Shown: positions 41,614 to 50,163, counted from the first letter of the stretch. The stretch: 64,000 nt of DNA from Salinimicrobium marinum (GCF_014651535.1 NZ_BMXB01000002.1:434001-498000); one strand, 5' to 3'. The notes: generated from the sequence alone by a model not told the origin. A program made the numbers and translations.

Positions 41614-44590
41614 AAAAGAAGAAAATAAAACCAACGATAAAGCAAAGAAAACAACCACTACCGGAACCAAAGGTAAAGCGGCTTCCAAAAAAGGTGCTAC
41701 ACCCGAAGAATCCGGACAGGTAAAAGGACCGGGAACTGCCGAAAAGCGGCAGAATTCCGGTACCACTGCCAAAGAAAAGAAACCGGCAAAGATAAATCAG
41801 CCGGCACGTGGACGGTTTTCAGATGAAGAGAATAATACGGCTGAAAAAAGTAAAGCTGCCGGAAAAACCAATATTCCAAAAGTTGATACGGGGGAAGATA
41901 AACTACCGAAACCTAAAAAGGCGCTTCCGAAGAAAACATCTTCAGCTGAAAAAGATAAAAAAGCAACAAAATCTACGGCCGTAAAGGCTCAGAAAGCCGG
42001 AACTACCAAGGCAAAGGATAAGTCTTCCATAGCCGGAAAACCTGCAAAGTTCAAGGATCCGGTCACAGACGATCCTATTCCCGATAAAGCTGCTCCGGCC
42101 ACCAAAAGAACATCAGTTTCCCAGGATGCTGCTTTAGATGAGAAGAAAGCTTCCACCACCAAAAAGACAACGAAAAAAGCCGATTCCAAAACTACGGGAG
42201 CAAAAGCCAAGGCAGCTTCTGAAGAACAGAAGGAAACAAAAGGTCCGGCTAAAAAGATGGCCCGCAGAAAAAGTGATAAGGAGATAAGTGCGGAAGAAAA
42301 GGCCAAACAGCCTAATACTTCCCCTACAGATGATCTAAAGGATACTGCCAAGAAAACAGCCAAAGACCTGGCAAACCAGGTTTTACCAGATGAAAAAACC
42401 AGAAATCAACTGGGGGCAATGGCAAAATCCATACTTCCCGATCAGGAAACGGTGATGGATACGGCTAAGAAAATAGCCAAAAACGTAGCCCCCGATCCGG
42501 ATATGGTAGATAAGGTGGCGGATAAAGTAATGCCAGGAGAGGAAGAAAAGGAAAAAACCAAAAAAACAGCAAAGAAGGCTACCAAACAAGCATCAGAAAA
42601 AACAAAAGAGGCAACGTCAAAAGCAAAGAAAACGGCAAAAAACGTTGCCGGGACAAAAACAAAGGTGAAGCAGAAATCCTCTAAGGATAAACCTGCAGAA
42701 GCCTCGTTGCTCACCGAATTTGATGTTCATTTGTTCAAGGAAGGAAAACACTTTCACCTATATGAAAAACTAGGTTCCCACCTTATGGAATATATGGGCA
42801 CCGAAGGAGTGTATTTTGCGCTCTGGGCGCCAAATGCGAAACATGTTTCGGTGATTGGAAACTTCAACCAGTGGGATAAACAGGCGCACCCCATGAAACC
42901 CCGCGAAGACAGTTCGGGAATTTGGGAGGCCTTTATTCCCGATGCTAAAAAAGGAAGTCTTTATAAATATTTTATCCAGTCTACCAACGGCTATGAAGCA
43001 GAAAAGGGAGATCCGTATGCGTTTATGTGGGAAACCCCACCCAATACCGCATCTGTGGTGTGGGACCTGGAAACTTCCTGGAAAGACAGCGCATGGATGG
43101 AAGAGCGTAAGAAAAAGATGGGACAGCCGCAACCTGTATCGGTGTACGAGCTGCATGTTGGGTCGTGGAAACGGGTACCCGAAGAAGACATGCGGTCGCT
43201 GTCATACAGGGAACTTGCAGAACAACTTCCGGCTTACCTGAAGGAAATGGGCTTTACCCATGTCGAATTTATGCCTGTGATGGAGCATCCATTCTTTGGT
43301 TCCTGGGGTTACCAGGTGACGGGATATTTTGCACCCTCCAGCCGCTTTGGCACTCCGCAGGATTTCATGCACCTTATCGAATCGCTGCATGAAGCAGGAA
43401 TAGGAGTCATCCTGGATTGGGTTCCCTCCCACTTTCCATCAGACATGCACGGATTGCATTATTTTGACGGTACATTTCTTTACGAACACGCTGACCCCAG
43501 AAAAGGTTTCCACCCGGACTGGCAGAGTTATATCTTTAACTACGGAAGAAATGAAATACGTTCGTTCCTGATTAGTAATGCGCTTTTCTGGCTGGATAAA
43601 TTCCATGCCGACGGATTACGTGTAGATGCCGTTGCTTCCATGCTCTACCTGGATTATTCCCGAAAAGAAGGAGAATGGGAACCGAACGAACACGGCGGAA
43701 ATGAAAACCTGGAGGCCATTAGCTTCCTTAAAGAATTTAACGAAGTGGTTTATTCTGAATTTCCAGATATCATGACCATTGCTGAAGAATCTACCGCCTG
43801 GCCCATGGTGTCAAAGCCAACCTACATGGGCGGACTCGGTTTCGGAATGAAGTGGATGATGGGATGGATGCACGATACGCTGGAATATTTCAAGAATGAT
43901 CCTATCCACCGGAAGCATCATCAAAACACCATCACCTTTAGCACTACGTATGCTTTCACAGAAAACTTTATGCTTCCGCTTTCTCATGATGAGGTAGTGT
44001 ACGGTAAGCAATCCATGATCAATAAAATGCCAGGCGATGACTGGAATAAATTCGCCAATCTGCGAAGCCTCTATTCCTATATGTACGCACACCCCGGAAC
44101 AAAACTATTGTTCATGGGAGCTGAATTTGCGCAAAGGGAAGAATGGGGACATGACTCCAGTCTTGATTGGCATTTAACCAATGAAGCACCACACCGCCAG
44201 GTACAGGAAACCCTGAAGGCTTTGAACGAGATCTATAAATCCGAACCTGCTTTTTATGAAAAAGCCTTTGATTCCGAAGGTTTTGAATGGGTTGACTTTA
44301 ACGACGCTGAAAGTAGTATCATTAGTTTTTTAAGGAAAGGGAACGAACCTGAAAATGATATTTTAGTAGTTTGCAACCTTACTCCTGTTCCAAGGGAAAA
44401 CTATCGCATTGGAGTTCCTGCAGAAGGCACCTGGACAGAGATCTTTAACAGTGACGACGAAAGATTTGGTGGAAGTAATGTGAAAAACAGCAGCGCAGTT
44501 GAGGCTGAGCCTTTACAGACCCACCATAAAAACCATTCGGTTTCATTAACGCTTCCTCCAATGGCCGTGATTTATTTGAAACGAGGGTAA
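41606..44590 (+). CDS. glgB: 1,4-alpha-glucan branching enzyme with long low-complexity N-terminal extension
   Basis: A 994-residue protein. Residues 367-994 are a complete branching enzyme: CBM48 'YFALWAPNAKHVSVIGNFNQWDK', GH13_9 barrel with 'VILDWVPSHFPSDMHGL', 'DGLRVDAVASMLYLDYSR' (nucleophile Asp674), 'TIAEESTAWP', 'PLSHDEVVYGKQSM'. It makes alpha-1,6 branches in glucan made by GlgE. Residues 1-366 are an extension very rich in Lys, Ala, Thr, Ser, Glu, like histone H1 or LEA proteins; [VI]xP[DG] recurs at 259, 276, 294 and 308. The gene overlaps treS-mak by 8 bp, and AGGGAGG at 41592-41598 is a Shine-Dalgarno-like sequence 7 nt before the ATG, unusual for Bacteroidota. It is the last gene of the glgE operon. 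Confidence 0.95.
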   Translation: MAKKEENKTNDKAKKTTTTGTKGKAASKKGATPEESGQVKGPGTAEKRQNSGTTAKEKKPAKINQPARGRFSDEENNTAEKSKAAGKTNIPKVDTGEDKLPKPKKALPKKTSSAEKDKKATKSTAVKAQKAGTTKAKDKSSIAGKPAKFKDPVTDDPIPDKAAPATKRTSVSQDAALDEKKASTTKKTTKKADSKTTGAKAKAASEEQKETKGPAKKMARRKSDKEISAEEKAKQPNTSPTDDLKDTAKKTAKDLANQVLPDEKTRNQLGAMAKSILPDQETVMDTAKKIAKNVAPDPDMVDKVADKVMPGEEEKEKTKKTAKKATKQASEKTKEATSKAKKTAKNVAGTKTKVKQKSSKDKPAEASLLTEFDVHLFKEGKHFHLYEKLGSHLMEYMGTEGVYFALWAPNAKHVSVIGNFNQWDKQAHPMKPREDSSGIWEAFIPDAKKGSLYKYFIQSTNGYEAEKGDPYAFMWETPPNTASVVWDLETSWKDSAWMEERKKKMGQPQPVSVYELHVGSWKRVPEEDMRSLSYRELAEQLPAYLKEMGFTHVEFMPVMEHPFFGSWGYQVTGYFAPSSRFGTPQDFMHLIESLHEAGIGVILDWVPSHFPSDMHGLHYFDGTFLYEHADPRKGFHPDWQSYIFNYGRNEIRSFLISNALFWLDKFHADGLRVDAVASMLYLDYSRKEGEWEPNEHGGNENLEAISFLKEFNEVVYSEFPDIMTIAEESTAWPMVSKPTYMGGLGFGMKWMMGWMHDTLEYFKNDPIHRKHHQNTITFSTTYAFTENFMLPLSHDEVVYGKQSMINKMPGDDWNKFANLRSLYSYMYAHPGTKLLFMGAEFAQREEWGHDSSLDWHLTNEAPHRQVQETLKALNEIYKSEPAFYEKAFDSEGFEWVDFNDAESSIISFLRKGNEPENDILVVCNLTPVPRENYRIGVPAEGTWTEIFNSDDERFGGSNVKNSSAVEAEPLQTHHKNHSVSLTLPPMAVIYLKRG

Positions 44591-44617
44591 AAGAATAATT
44601 TAATTACTTTAATAAAC

Positions 44618-44661
44618 GGCCACAGAATAAGACTTTAGAGTTTTATTTTGTGGCCTCTTTA
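44618..44661 (+). terminator. Hairpin after glgB, weak T run
   Basis: GGCCACAGAATAA (44618-44630) pairs with TTATTTTGTGGCC (44643-44655) with one G-T pair; the flank TCTTTAATTT follows. It may terminate the glgE operon. Its right arm overlaps a TATTTTG near-match that could be the -7 box of the following gene, so it may serve as attenuator as well. Confidence 0.6.
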
Positions 44662-44665
44662 ATTT

Positions 44666-45712
44666 ATGAAGAAAGAAAATACAGCAATAGAAAAAACCAC
44701 ATTCTCCGTACTCGACCTGGTACCGGTAACCCAAGGGAGTACCATAAAAAAGGCTTTTGAAAACAGTCTTGAACTGGCGCAAAGGGTAGAAGAACTGGGA
44801 TTTAAAAGGTTCTGGATCTCAGAACATCATAATACCGAGAGTATAGTAAGTTCAGCAACAGTGGTTCTGCTGGGACATATTGCACAGGGAACCTCAAAAA
44901 TTAGGATAGGCTCGGGAGGAATCATGCTTCCAAATCATTCTCCATTGGTCGTCGCTGAGCAATTTGGAACCCTGGAAAGTCTCTTCCCCGGCAGGATAGA
45001 TCTCGGCCTTGGTCGTGCACCGGGTACAGATCAGAAAACAGCCATGGCTTTAAGGAGAAGCCGACAGGAAAGTCCGCAGGAATTTCCAAAAGATGTACAA
45101 CAGCTACAAAAGTATTTTTCGGCAGAGAATGTTACTTCAGATGTTCGTGCCCTTCCGGGGGAAGGACTGGAAATTCCTTTGTATCTGTTAGGGTCCAGCA
45201 CTTTCAGTGCAGAGCTGGCAGGAAAACTGGGATTATCCTATGCTTTTGCCAGTCACTTTGCTCCTACACACCTGCATTCTGCGCTGAACCTGTACCGTCA
45301 GAATTTTAAAGCCTCAGGTCAGCAAGAGAAACCTTACAGTATGGCATGTGTGAATGTAATAGCGGCAGATACCGATGAAGAAGCTGAAAGACTGGCTACG
45401 AGTCAGAAGCAATTCGCCCTAGGGATCATCAGAAACCAGAGAAAACCTATGCCTCCACCGGTAGAATCTATGGAAGAGCTCTGGAATGAAGGAGAAAAAC
45501 ATACTATTCAGCAAATGATGCATTATAGTTTTATAGGATCTGAAGAAACTATCCGGAAACAACTTTCGGTGTTTATTGAAGAAACCAAAGTCGATGAAGT
45601 AATGGCTGTTTCCCACATTTATGATCATGAAGCAAGATTAAGATCTTATGAGATCCTAAGCAGACTGAACAAAACAGCTAAAAATCCGTTTTTTGACGAC
45701 AGTGATCTATAG
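44666..45712 (+). CDS. LLM class flavin-dependent oxidoreductase (luciferase-like)
   Basis: A 348-residue bacterial-luciferase-like monooxygenase of the YhbW/MsnO8 type. Family features are 'LGFKRFWISEHHNTESIVSSATVVLLGHIAQGTSKIRIGSGGIMLPNHSPL'-order motifs (start 'ELGFKRFWISEHH', then 'GSGGIMLPNHSPLVVAEQFGTLESLFPGRIDLGLGRAPG'), with the usual (beta/alpha)8 length. Members use FMNH2 and oxygen on unknown substrates. It starts 76 bp after glgB; a hairpin lies between. No functional link to glycogen metabolism can be inferred. Confidence 0.9.
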   Translation: MKKENTAIEKTTFSVLDLVPVTQGSTIKKAFENSLELAQRVEELGFKRFWISEHHNTESIVSSATVVLLGHIAQGTSKIRIGSGGIMLPNHSPLVVAEQFGTLESLFPGRIDLGLGRAPGTDQKTAMALRRSRQESPQEFPKDVQQLQKYFSAENVTSDVRALPGEGLEIPLYLLGSSTFSAELAGKLGLSYAFASHFAPTHLHSALNLYRQNFKASGQQEKPYSMACVNVIAADTDEEAERLATSQKQFALGIIRNQRKPMPPPVESMEELWNEGEKHTIQQMMHYSFIGSEETIRKQLSVFIEETKVDEVMAVSHIYDHEARLRSYEILSRLNKTAKNPFFDDSDL

Positions 45713-45788
45713 TGGAAACCTGGATTGAAATCCAGTTCATCCAAGCACTCCACTTCCAATGGTGTATATATTTTCAGTTGTACGCTAA

Positions 45789-45823
45789 ATACGTAAGGCT
45801 GCCCCCACGGCAGCCTTACGTAT
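45789..45823. terminator. Strong hairpin between convergent genes, lacking a T tract
   Basis: ATACGTAAGGCTGCC (45789-45803) pairs perfectly with GGCAGCCTTACGTAT (45809-45823), a 15-bp stem with a CCCAC loop. No T run follows on either strand, so it may be a factor-assisted terminator, an mRNA end protector or another structured element. Confidence 0.55.
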
Positions 45824-45844
45824 GTTCTAAATTAAATTTAACCC

Positions 45845-46429
45845 TTACCCTATCGAAACAACTTTGTCAAAAGTCCGGTCACCTTTCTTAATGCTAATGG
45901 TATAATCACCTGCCGGCATGGAAGAAAAGTCTAATGTTTTTTTGAATAAAACTTTTCCTCCGGCACATTCAGTCACTAATGCTCCGTTGGCATCATAAAC
46001 ATAAAGCCTGGTGCTTTCTTTTCCGGGGTTACTAAGAAATACATTTACCAGATCATCCTGGATCTTGTAACGAGGTTTAAAAACAATTTCTGAAGATTTG
46101 CCTTTTATCTCCACACCCGACTCAGATTTAATGATCTGAGAGGTATGAATGGCAAATTCCTTTTCTATACTTAAATAGTAGGTCCCTTTGGGCAATATTC
46201 CCAGATTCAAGGCTGTTTTATACTCTTTATTATCTATAAGACTGTCTTTAAAAAGGATTTCACCTTTTCTATCCTGAAATAATACAAGAGCACCTTTTTC
46301 CATATTGCCTAACTCCACCACCAGAATTTTATCTTCCTGGATCTTCACGTCAATTCCTTTTTCTGCCCGGGCAGTAAAGCCGGCAGAAAGAATTAATAAC
46401 AGTACTGCAATGTTCATTAACTTTTTCAT
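45845..46429 (-). CDS. Secreted beta-sandwich protein (DUF3244-like)
   Basis: A 194-residue protein with a signal peptide (about residues 1-22, ending 'GFTARA'). Two similar beta-rich halves follow, each ending in a strand pattern of 'LPKGTYYLSIEKE' or 'MPAGDYTISIKKGD'; these are like the DUF3244 or C-terminal sorting-domain-like folds of Bacteroidota exported proteins. No conserved T9SS sorting signal is clear. Probably periplasmic or surface-associated, function unknown. It has a TAAGTTTG -7 box at 46470-46477. It is divergent from the AraC-family gene at 46650. Confidence 0.72.
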   Translation of the reverse strand: MKKLMNIAVLLLILSAGFTARAEKGIDVKIQEDKILVVELGNMEKGALVLFQDRKGEILFKDSLIDNKEYKTALNLGILPKGTYYLSIEKEFAIHTSQIIKSESGVEIKGKSSEIVFKPRYKIQDDLVNVFLSNPGKESTRLYVYDANGALVTECAGGKVLFKKTLDFSSMPAGDYTISIKKGDRTFDKVVSIG

Positions 46430-46469
46430 AATTTTCAGGTTTTTGATTAATACTTTAAATTATCTTCAA

Positions 46470-46477
46470 CAAACTTA
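46470..46477 (-). promoter_or_regulatory. -7 box for the secreted beta-sandwich protein
   Basis: The minus strand reads TAAGTTTG, a full TAnnTTTG match, 41 bp before the ATG. Confidence 0.55.
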
Positions 46478-46649
46478 GTTGAATTAAATCAAGTGTTTAA
46501 ATCCTATATTTATATAAAAATGTGCAAAATTAACCCTTACTCAAAAATTACTATATCGTTATCGCATATTTAAAACACATATAAGTTAATTTAGCAAACA
46601 ATTGTTCTTATTTTTATAATTAAATTATATTCAATGAAATACGATAAAT

Positions 46650-47528
46650 ATGAAATTATCCTCAAAACCTGAATATGAAAGAATAGCGCCTGCTTTTGGC
46701 AGTTCCTTTTCATATAAAACATATAATAAGGATCATCAAAACAAAAATCATACGTTCTGGCACTATCACCCTGAGCTGGAACTGGTTTATGTTAACGGAG
46801 GTTCCGGAAAGAGACAAATAGGAAGTCATGTATCTTACTACCAAAAAGGCGACCTTATTTTAATAGGATCTAATCTTCCTCACTGTGGATTCACAGACAG
46901 CCTTACTGAAGCTGAAAATGAGACTGTCATCCAAATGAAACCCGATTTCCTCGGCCCCGGTTTTTTTAATATTCCTGAAATGAGAAATATAAAGTCACTT
47001 TTTGAAAGGGCTAAAATGGGAATTGTTTTCCATGGGCAGGCTAAAAAAACCATAGGACGAAAGATTGAAGCCATAAGTGGTAAAGAAAATTATGAGCGCC
47101 TGCTAAGGTTGCTGGAAGTTTTGAGTCTGTTGGAGCAGGCAAGGGAATACACCGTACTCAATGCCCAGGGGTTTATCCTGGAAACGGAAGTTCACGATAA
47201 TAACAGGGTCAATATTATTTTCAATTTTGTCAAAGAAGAATTTCGCCGACCCATCAATCTTGAAGAAATTGCAGATCTGGTAAGCATGACCGTGCCCGCC
47301 TTCTGCAGGTACTTTAAAAAAGTCACCGGCAAAACTTTTACCGAATTTGTGAACGAATACCGACTCACCCATGCTGCGAAACTTTTACATGAGAAGCAAA
47401 TAAGTATTACTGAAGTGTGCTATGACAGTGGATTCAATAATTTTAGTCATTTCAACAAAAGATTTAAGAAGTTTACCGGAAAAGCCCCCTCTGCATATCG
47501 AAATGAATTAAAGGTGGTTTTAACTTAA
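46650..47528 (+). CDS. AraC family transcriptional regulator with cupin sensor
   Basis: A 292-residue regulator. Residues about 30-110 form a cupin-like sensing domain ('HTFWHYHPELELVYVNGGSGKRQIGSH' and 'GDLILIGSNLPHCGF' carry the typical His residues). The C-terminal 100 residues are two AraC helix-turn-helix motifs ('INLEEIADLVSMTVPAFCRYFKKVTGKTFTEFVNEYRL' and 'ISITEVCYDSGFNNFSHFNKRFKKFTGKAPSAYR'). Such proteins usually sense a sugar or related small molecule and activate nearby genes. The sugar-binding cupin and nearness to the glucan/trehalose locus are suggestive, but the next genes are an exported protein and OsmC. Confidence 0.9.
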   Translation: MKLSSKPEYERIAPAFGSSFSYKTYNKDHQNKNHTFWHYHPELELVYVNGGSGKRQIGSHVSYYQKGDLILIGSNLPHCGFTDSLTEAENETVIQMKPDFLGPGFFNIPEMRNIKSLFERAKMGIVFHGQAKKTIGRKIEAISGKENYERLLRLLEVLSLLEQAREYTVLNAQGFILETEVHDNNRVNIIFNFVKEEFRRPINLEEIADLVSMTVPAFCRYFKKVTGKTFTEFVNEYRLTHAAKLLHEKQISITEVCYDSGFNNFSHFNKRFKKFTGKAPSAYRNELKVVLT

Positions 47529-47696
47529 TCCTTTTTCCGCCCTTGAATAGATAAATTATCGGAGAAAAAAGGACATCCTAAATTTATAAGAAAAAGTCTG
47601 ATTTACTACTGATTAATAATTAGTTAAGCTTATTAAAAATTCTTTCTTAACTGTGAAATATTTTATAGATTAAGAGTACATTAAATATAAAATATT

Positions 47697-48110
47697 ATGA
47701 AAAGAACATCAACATCAGTCTGGAAAGGAACTATAAAAAATGGAACAGGATCTATCTCCACAGCAAGCGGAGTGCTCAAAGATGCTCAGTATTCCTACAA
47801 AACAAGATTTGAAGATGGAATTGGAACCAATCCCGAAGAATTGATCGCAGCAGCCCATTCAGCTTGTTTTAACATGAAACTATCTGCCATACTGAGCGAG
47901 GCTAATTACAATCCCGAAAAGCTGGAAACAATCTGCGAAATAGAGTTTGAGGACGGGAAGATCAAAAAGTCCTTCTTGAGACTGAAAGCCACCATTCCAG
48001 ATATCGAACAGGACGAATTTGAACGGGCAGTGGTCGATGCAAAAGACAATTGCCCTATCTCACAACTCCTAAATACGAAAATAGATTTTTCGGCCAGGTT
48101 GAATGAGTAA
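47697..48110 (+). CDS. OsmC family peroxiredoxin
   Basis: A 137-residue OsmC/Ohr-type thiol peroxidase. The reactive Cys57 in 'AAAHSACFNM' and Cys119 in 'AKDNCPIS' are placed as in the family (peroxidatic and resolving cysteines). OsmC proteins reduce organic hydroperoxides. It is a lone gene with a terminator hairpin after it (48147-48180). Its presence with catalase, DJ-1 and trehalose genes strengthens the stress theme. No full promoter consensus was found upstream. Confidence 0.93.
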   Translation: MKRTSTSVWKGTIKNGTGSISTASGVLKDAQYSYKTRFEDGIGTNPEELIAAAHSACFNMKLSAILSEANYNPEKLETICEIEFEDGKIKKSFLRLKATIPDIEQDEFERAVVDAKDNCPISQLLNTKIDFSARLNE

Positions 48111-48146
48111 ATTCAAACTTTTATAACCAAATAGCTACTTTTAGAT

Positions 48147-48180
48147 AAGCAGAATTTTTTAAAAAAATTTCTGCTTTCTT
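48147..48180 (+). terminator. Terminator after osmC-like gene
   Basis: AAGCAGAA (48147-48154) pairs with TTCTGCTT (48169-48176) around an A/T-rich inner part, followed by a short T-rich tail. Confidence 0.7.
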
Positions 48181-48210
48181 AAGGAATCCTTATTTAAAAG
48201 CTAATGTCAC

Positions 48211-48228
48211 CTCGAGCGTAGTCGAGAG
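48211..48228. repeat. Intergenic palindromic element CTCGAGCGTAGTCGAGAG
   Basis: CTCGA...TCGAG palindrome with a 6-base centre. Words of this form are scattered through intergenic regions of many Bacteroidota genomes as I remember (REP-like). Only one copy was noticed in this window. Confidence 0.45.
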
Positions 48229-48250
48229 TTTTCTGAAAATTTCCTCCTGC

Positions 48251-48946
48251 TTAAAGTTTTTGTGTTTCTAGCACGCTCTTTAATGCATCAAAAATTGAAT
48301 ATTTCACTGCAACTTCCATCTTATTTCCCGAAACCAACTTCTGATTCACTTCCAACTCGATTCCCACATAATCAATGGGAAATTGTTTTCTTAACCAGGT
48401 AGTGAAACCATCAGCTTTTCCGAGGTAAGGATAATTATACTTTACTTTTAATTTAAGGTTACTTTTCAGCAGTTGTTCCTTCAATGCCGCAGAAATCTTT
48501 TTTTCTTCCTGCCGGGCGGGGTCATATAATAAACCTATATCTGCATTCCTCATCACACCATTCAGTTCCGGGGTAAAGCTATGGATCGAAAAATGGAACA
48601 CCTTCACCCCTTTTTCAAGAACGTCTTTAATAGTATTTTCTACCTCATTCCGATAAGGAAAATAATACTGGTCCAGAATCTGATTTTTTGATTCTAAAGA
48701 AAGAGTTTTCGAAAACTCAGAAAAGAGATTCGGGTGATGTAAAGATCTGTTCACTTCCACAAGAAGCCTTCCGGTGCTTTGAAAATGGCTGAAATCTGAA
48801 AGCTCCTTTAGATGTGTAAATAAATCAAAAGCACCGGGATCAAATCCTCTGTGAGATTCCAGCACCTCTCGGCCTTCAGGAAAAAGATTCCGGAATTCTA
48901 CAGGTATTTTATTACCGGCATGTTCACAGGTGAGAATGAGTTTCAA
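48251..48946 (-). CDS. N-formylglutamate amidohydrolase family protein
   Basis: A 231-residue FGase-like zinc-dependent amidohydrolase. The motifs 'LTCEHAGNKIP', 'SHRGFDPGAFDL', 'LLVEVNRSLHHPNLFSE' and 'HSFTPELNG' are those of the family, where His and Glu bind metal. Although some members act in histidine degradation, here no hut genes are nearby. Instead it is the third gene of a RimK-like/GCS2-like operon and overlaps the GCS2-like gene by 4 bp (ATGA). In such operons it is expected to hydrolyse a formyl- or gamma-glutamyl amide bond in a peptide-like product. Confidence 0.9.
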   Translation of the reverse strand: MKLILTCEHAGNKIPVEFRNLFPEGREVLESHRGFDPGAFDLFTHLKELSDFSHFQSTGRLLVEVNRSLHHPNLFSEFSKTLSLESKNQILDQYYFPYRNEVENTIKDVLEKGVKVFHFSIHSFTPELNGVMRNADIGLLYDPARQEEKKISAALKEQLLKSNLKLKVKYNYPYLGKADGFTTWLRKQFPIDYVGIELEVNQKLVSGNKMEVAVKYSIFDALKSVLETQKL

Positions 48947-50163
48947 TTTTGAAAGAATTCATTTTCAGCAAGACATTTCCCTAATTTCCGATAGGTCGCG
49001 GTGAGCTCTTCCGGAGTAAAATCTTCGCCCAAAGAATAAAGTATCCTTGAGGAAAGACTTCCGTTCTCCAGTAGAAATTCAATATTTATCCTGTGCTTTT
49101 CAGAAATATTTTCCTTCACCAGGGAATATATTTTTTGCCAGATCTCCTGCACAGTAGCTTTTTCTATCAGATCAAAAATATCCAGGTATCTCTTATTGGA
49201 AATTGCTGTTTCTTCAGCCGATTTAATCACGGCATCAAAAATACTGAAAAGATCATTTTCATGCCAGCTCTTCTGGTCTTCCAGTGAAACCAATTCTTCG
49301 CTCACCAGTAACTTTAAAGCTTCAATAATAAATACGGCGATGGCAAGATCGGCTTTTGGACATTCCTGGATATCGATTACCCTGATTTCCACGGCACCGC
49401 GGTCAAAACGCGCAATGGCCCCACGGGAATTGAGAAAATGATGATCCAGAATATTTTCAGTATCATGAGGTTTTATGGCTTTATTAATAGGTTCAAAAAT
49501 GCGTTCTGAATATTCTTTTTTACTAAAAACCTGCTCCGGAATTACCTTTCCTGTCATTTCGGGGATTTCCTTTTGATTGGTTTTATACACCTGCATCCTG
49601 GCATCTTTAAATCCGGTGAATTTGCCCTCAAAAATGGGAGAACTGGCACTTAATCCGGGGATAATTGGCAGCAGAATCCTTACCGCGGCATGTAATTTTT
49701 CAAATTCAGCGTCACCGTTAAATGGCAGGTTGATATGCATGCTCTGCACATTGCTCCAGCCATGCCCGCGACAGTCAAAAATGCGGTTGTAGAGCGCGTA
49801 TATCTTGCTGTAATTATGTTTCCAGAGCTGCATTTCGGTTTCGGGGTGCATAAGAGGATGGGATGCCGTTGGAAGTAACTGTGAGCCAAACTTTTCCAAC
49901 AACAGATTCATCTCCTGGATATTTTCAGCAAAAAGATCCGGAAGGTTCTCTAAATCTGCCGTGGGTCCGTTAGTTTTTAACTCCACCACGTGGGCCACCA
50001 GCTCATTGCTCCATTCAATCTTTCCGTTTTCTACATCGGAAGTGAGCGATCCATTTTTCTCGGTGAGCAGCTTATCCACTATAGGATTTACTTTAAAATC
50101 TGAAGAATTTATCAGCATGTATTCGAGTTCGATTCCGAATACTTCAAAAAGGTGGTAACTCAT
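48943..50163 (-). CDS. GCS2-type glutamate-cysteine ligase-like (carboxylate-amine ligase) protein
   Basis: A 406-residue protein of the GCS2 (YbdK-like) family of ATP-dependent carboxylate-amine ligases. 'FGIELEYMLINSSDFKV' at the N-terminus and 'MHINLPFNGDAEFEKLHAAVRILLPIIPGLSASSPIFEGKFTG' are its core motifs. Members form gamma-glutamyl or similar amide bonds. The substrate here is unknown; glutathione synthesis is not implied because no GshB-type partner is present. It starts 1 bp after the RimK-like gene ends and overlaps the FGase-like gene by 4 bp. Confidence 0.9.
   Translation of the reverse strand: MSYHLFEVFGIELEYMLINSSDFKVNPIVDKLLTEKNGSLTSDVENGKIEWSNELVAHVVELKTNGPTADLENLPDLFAENIQEMNLLLEKFGSQLLPTASHPLMHPETEMQLWKHNYSKIYALYNRIFDCRGHGWSNVQSMHINLPFNGDAEFEKLHAAVRILLPIIPGLSASSPIFEGKFTGFKDARMQVYKTNQKEIPEMTGKVIPEQVFSKKEYSERIFEPINKAIKPHDTENILDHHFLNSRGAIARFDRGAVEIRVIDIQECPKADLAIAVFIIEALKLLVSEELVSLEDQKSWHENDLFSIFDAVIKSAEETAISNKRYLDIFDLIEKATVQEIWQKIYSLVKENISEKHRINIEFLLENGSLSSRILYSLGEDFTPEELTATYRKLGKCLAENEFFQN

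Noticed and set aside
41989-42714. Hydrophobic-looking minus frames opposite the GlgB extension
   Set aside because: They arise because Lys/Ala-rich codons reverse to Phe/Ser/Ala-rich ones; the sense frame is continuous with glgB.
48251-48946. Histidine utilisation (hut) role for the N-formylglutamate amidohydrolase
   Set aside because: No hut genes are adjacent; the gene is coupled to two amide ligases.
48943-50163. Glutathione synthesis gene gshA
   Set aside because: GCS2-type and grouped with a RimK-like ligase, with no glutathione synthetase partner.
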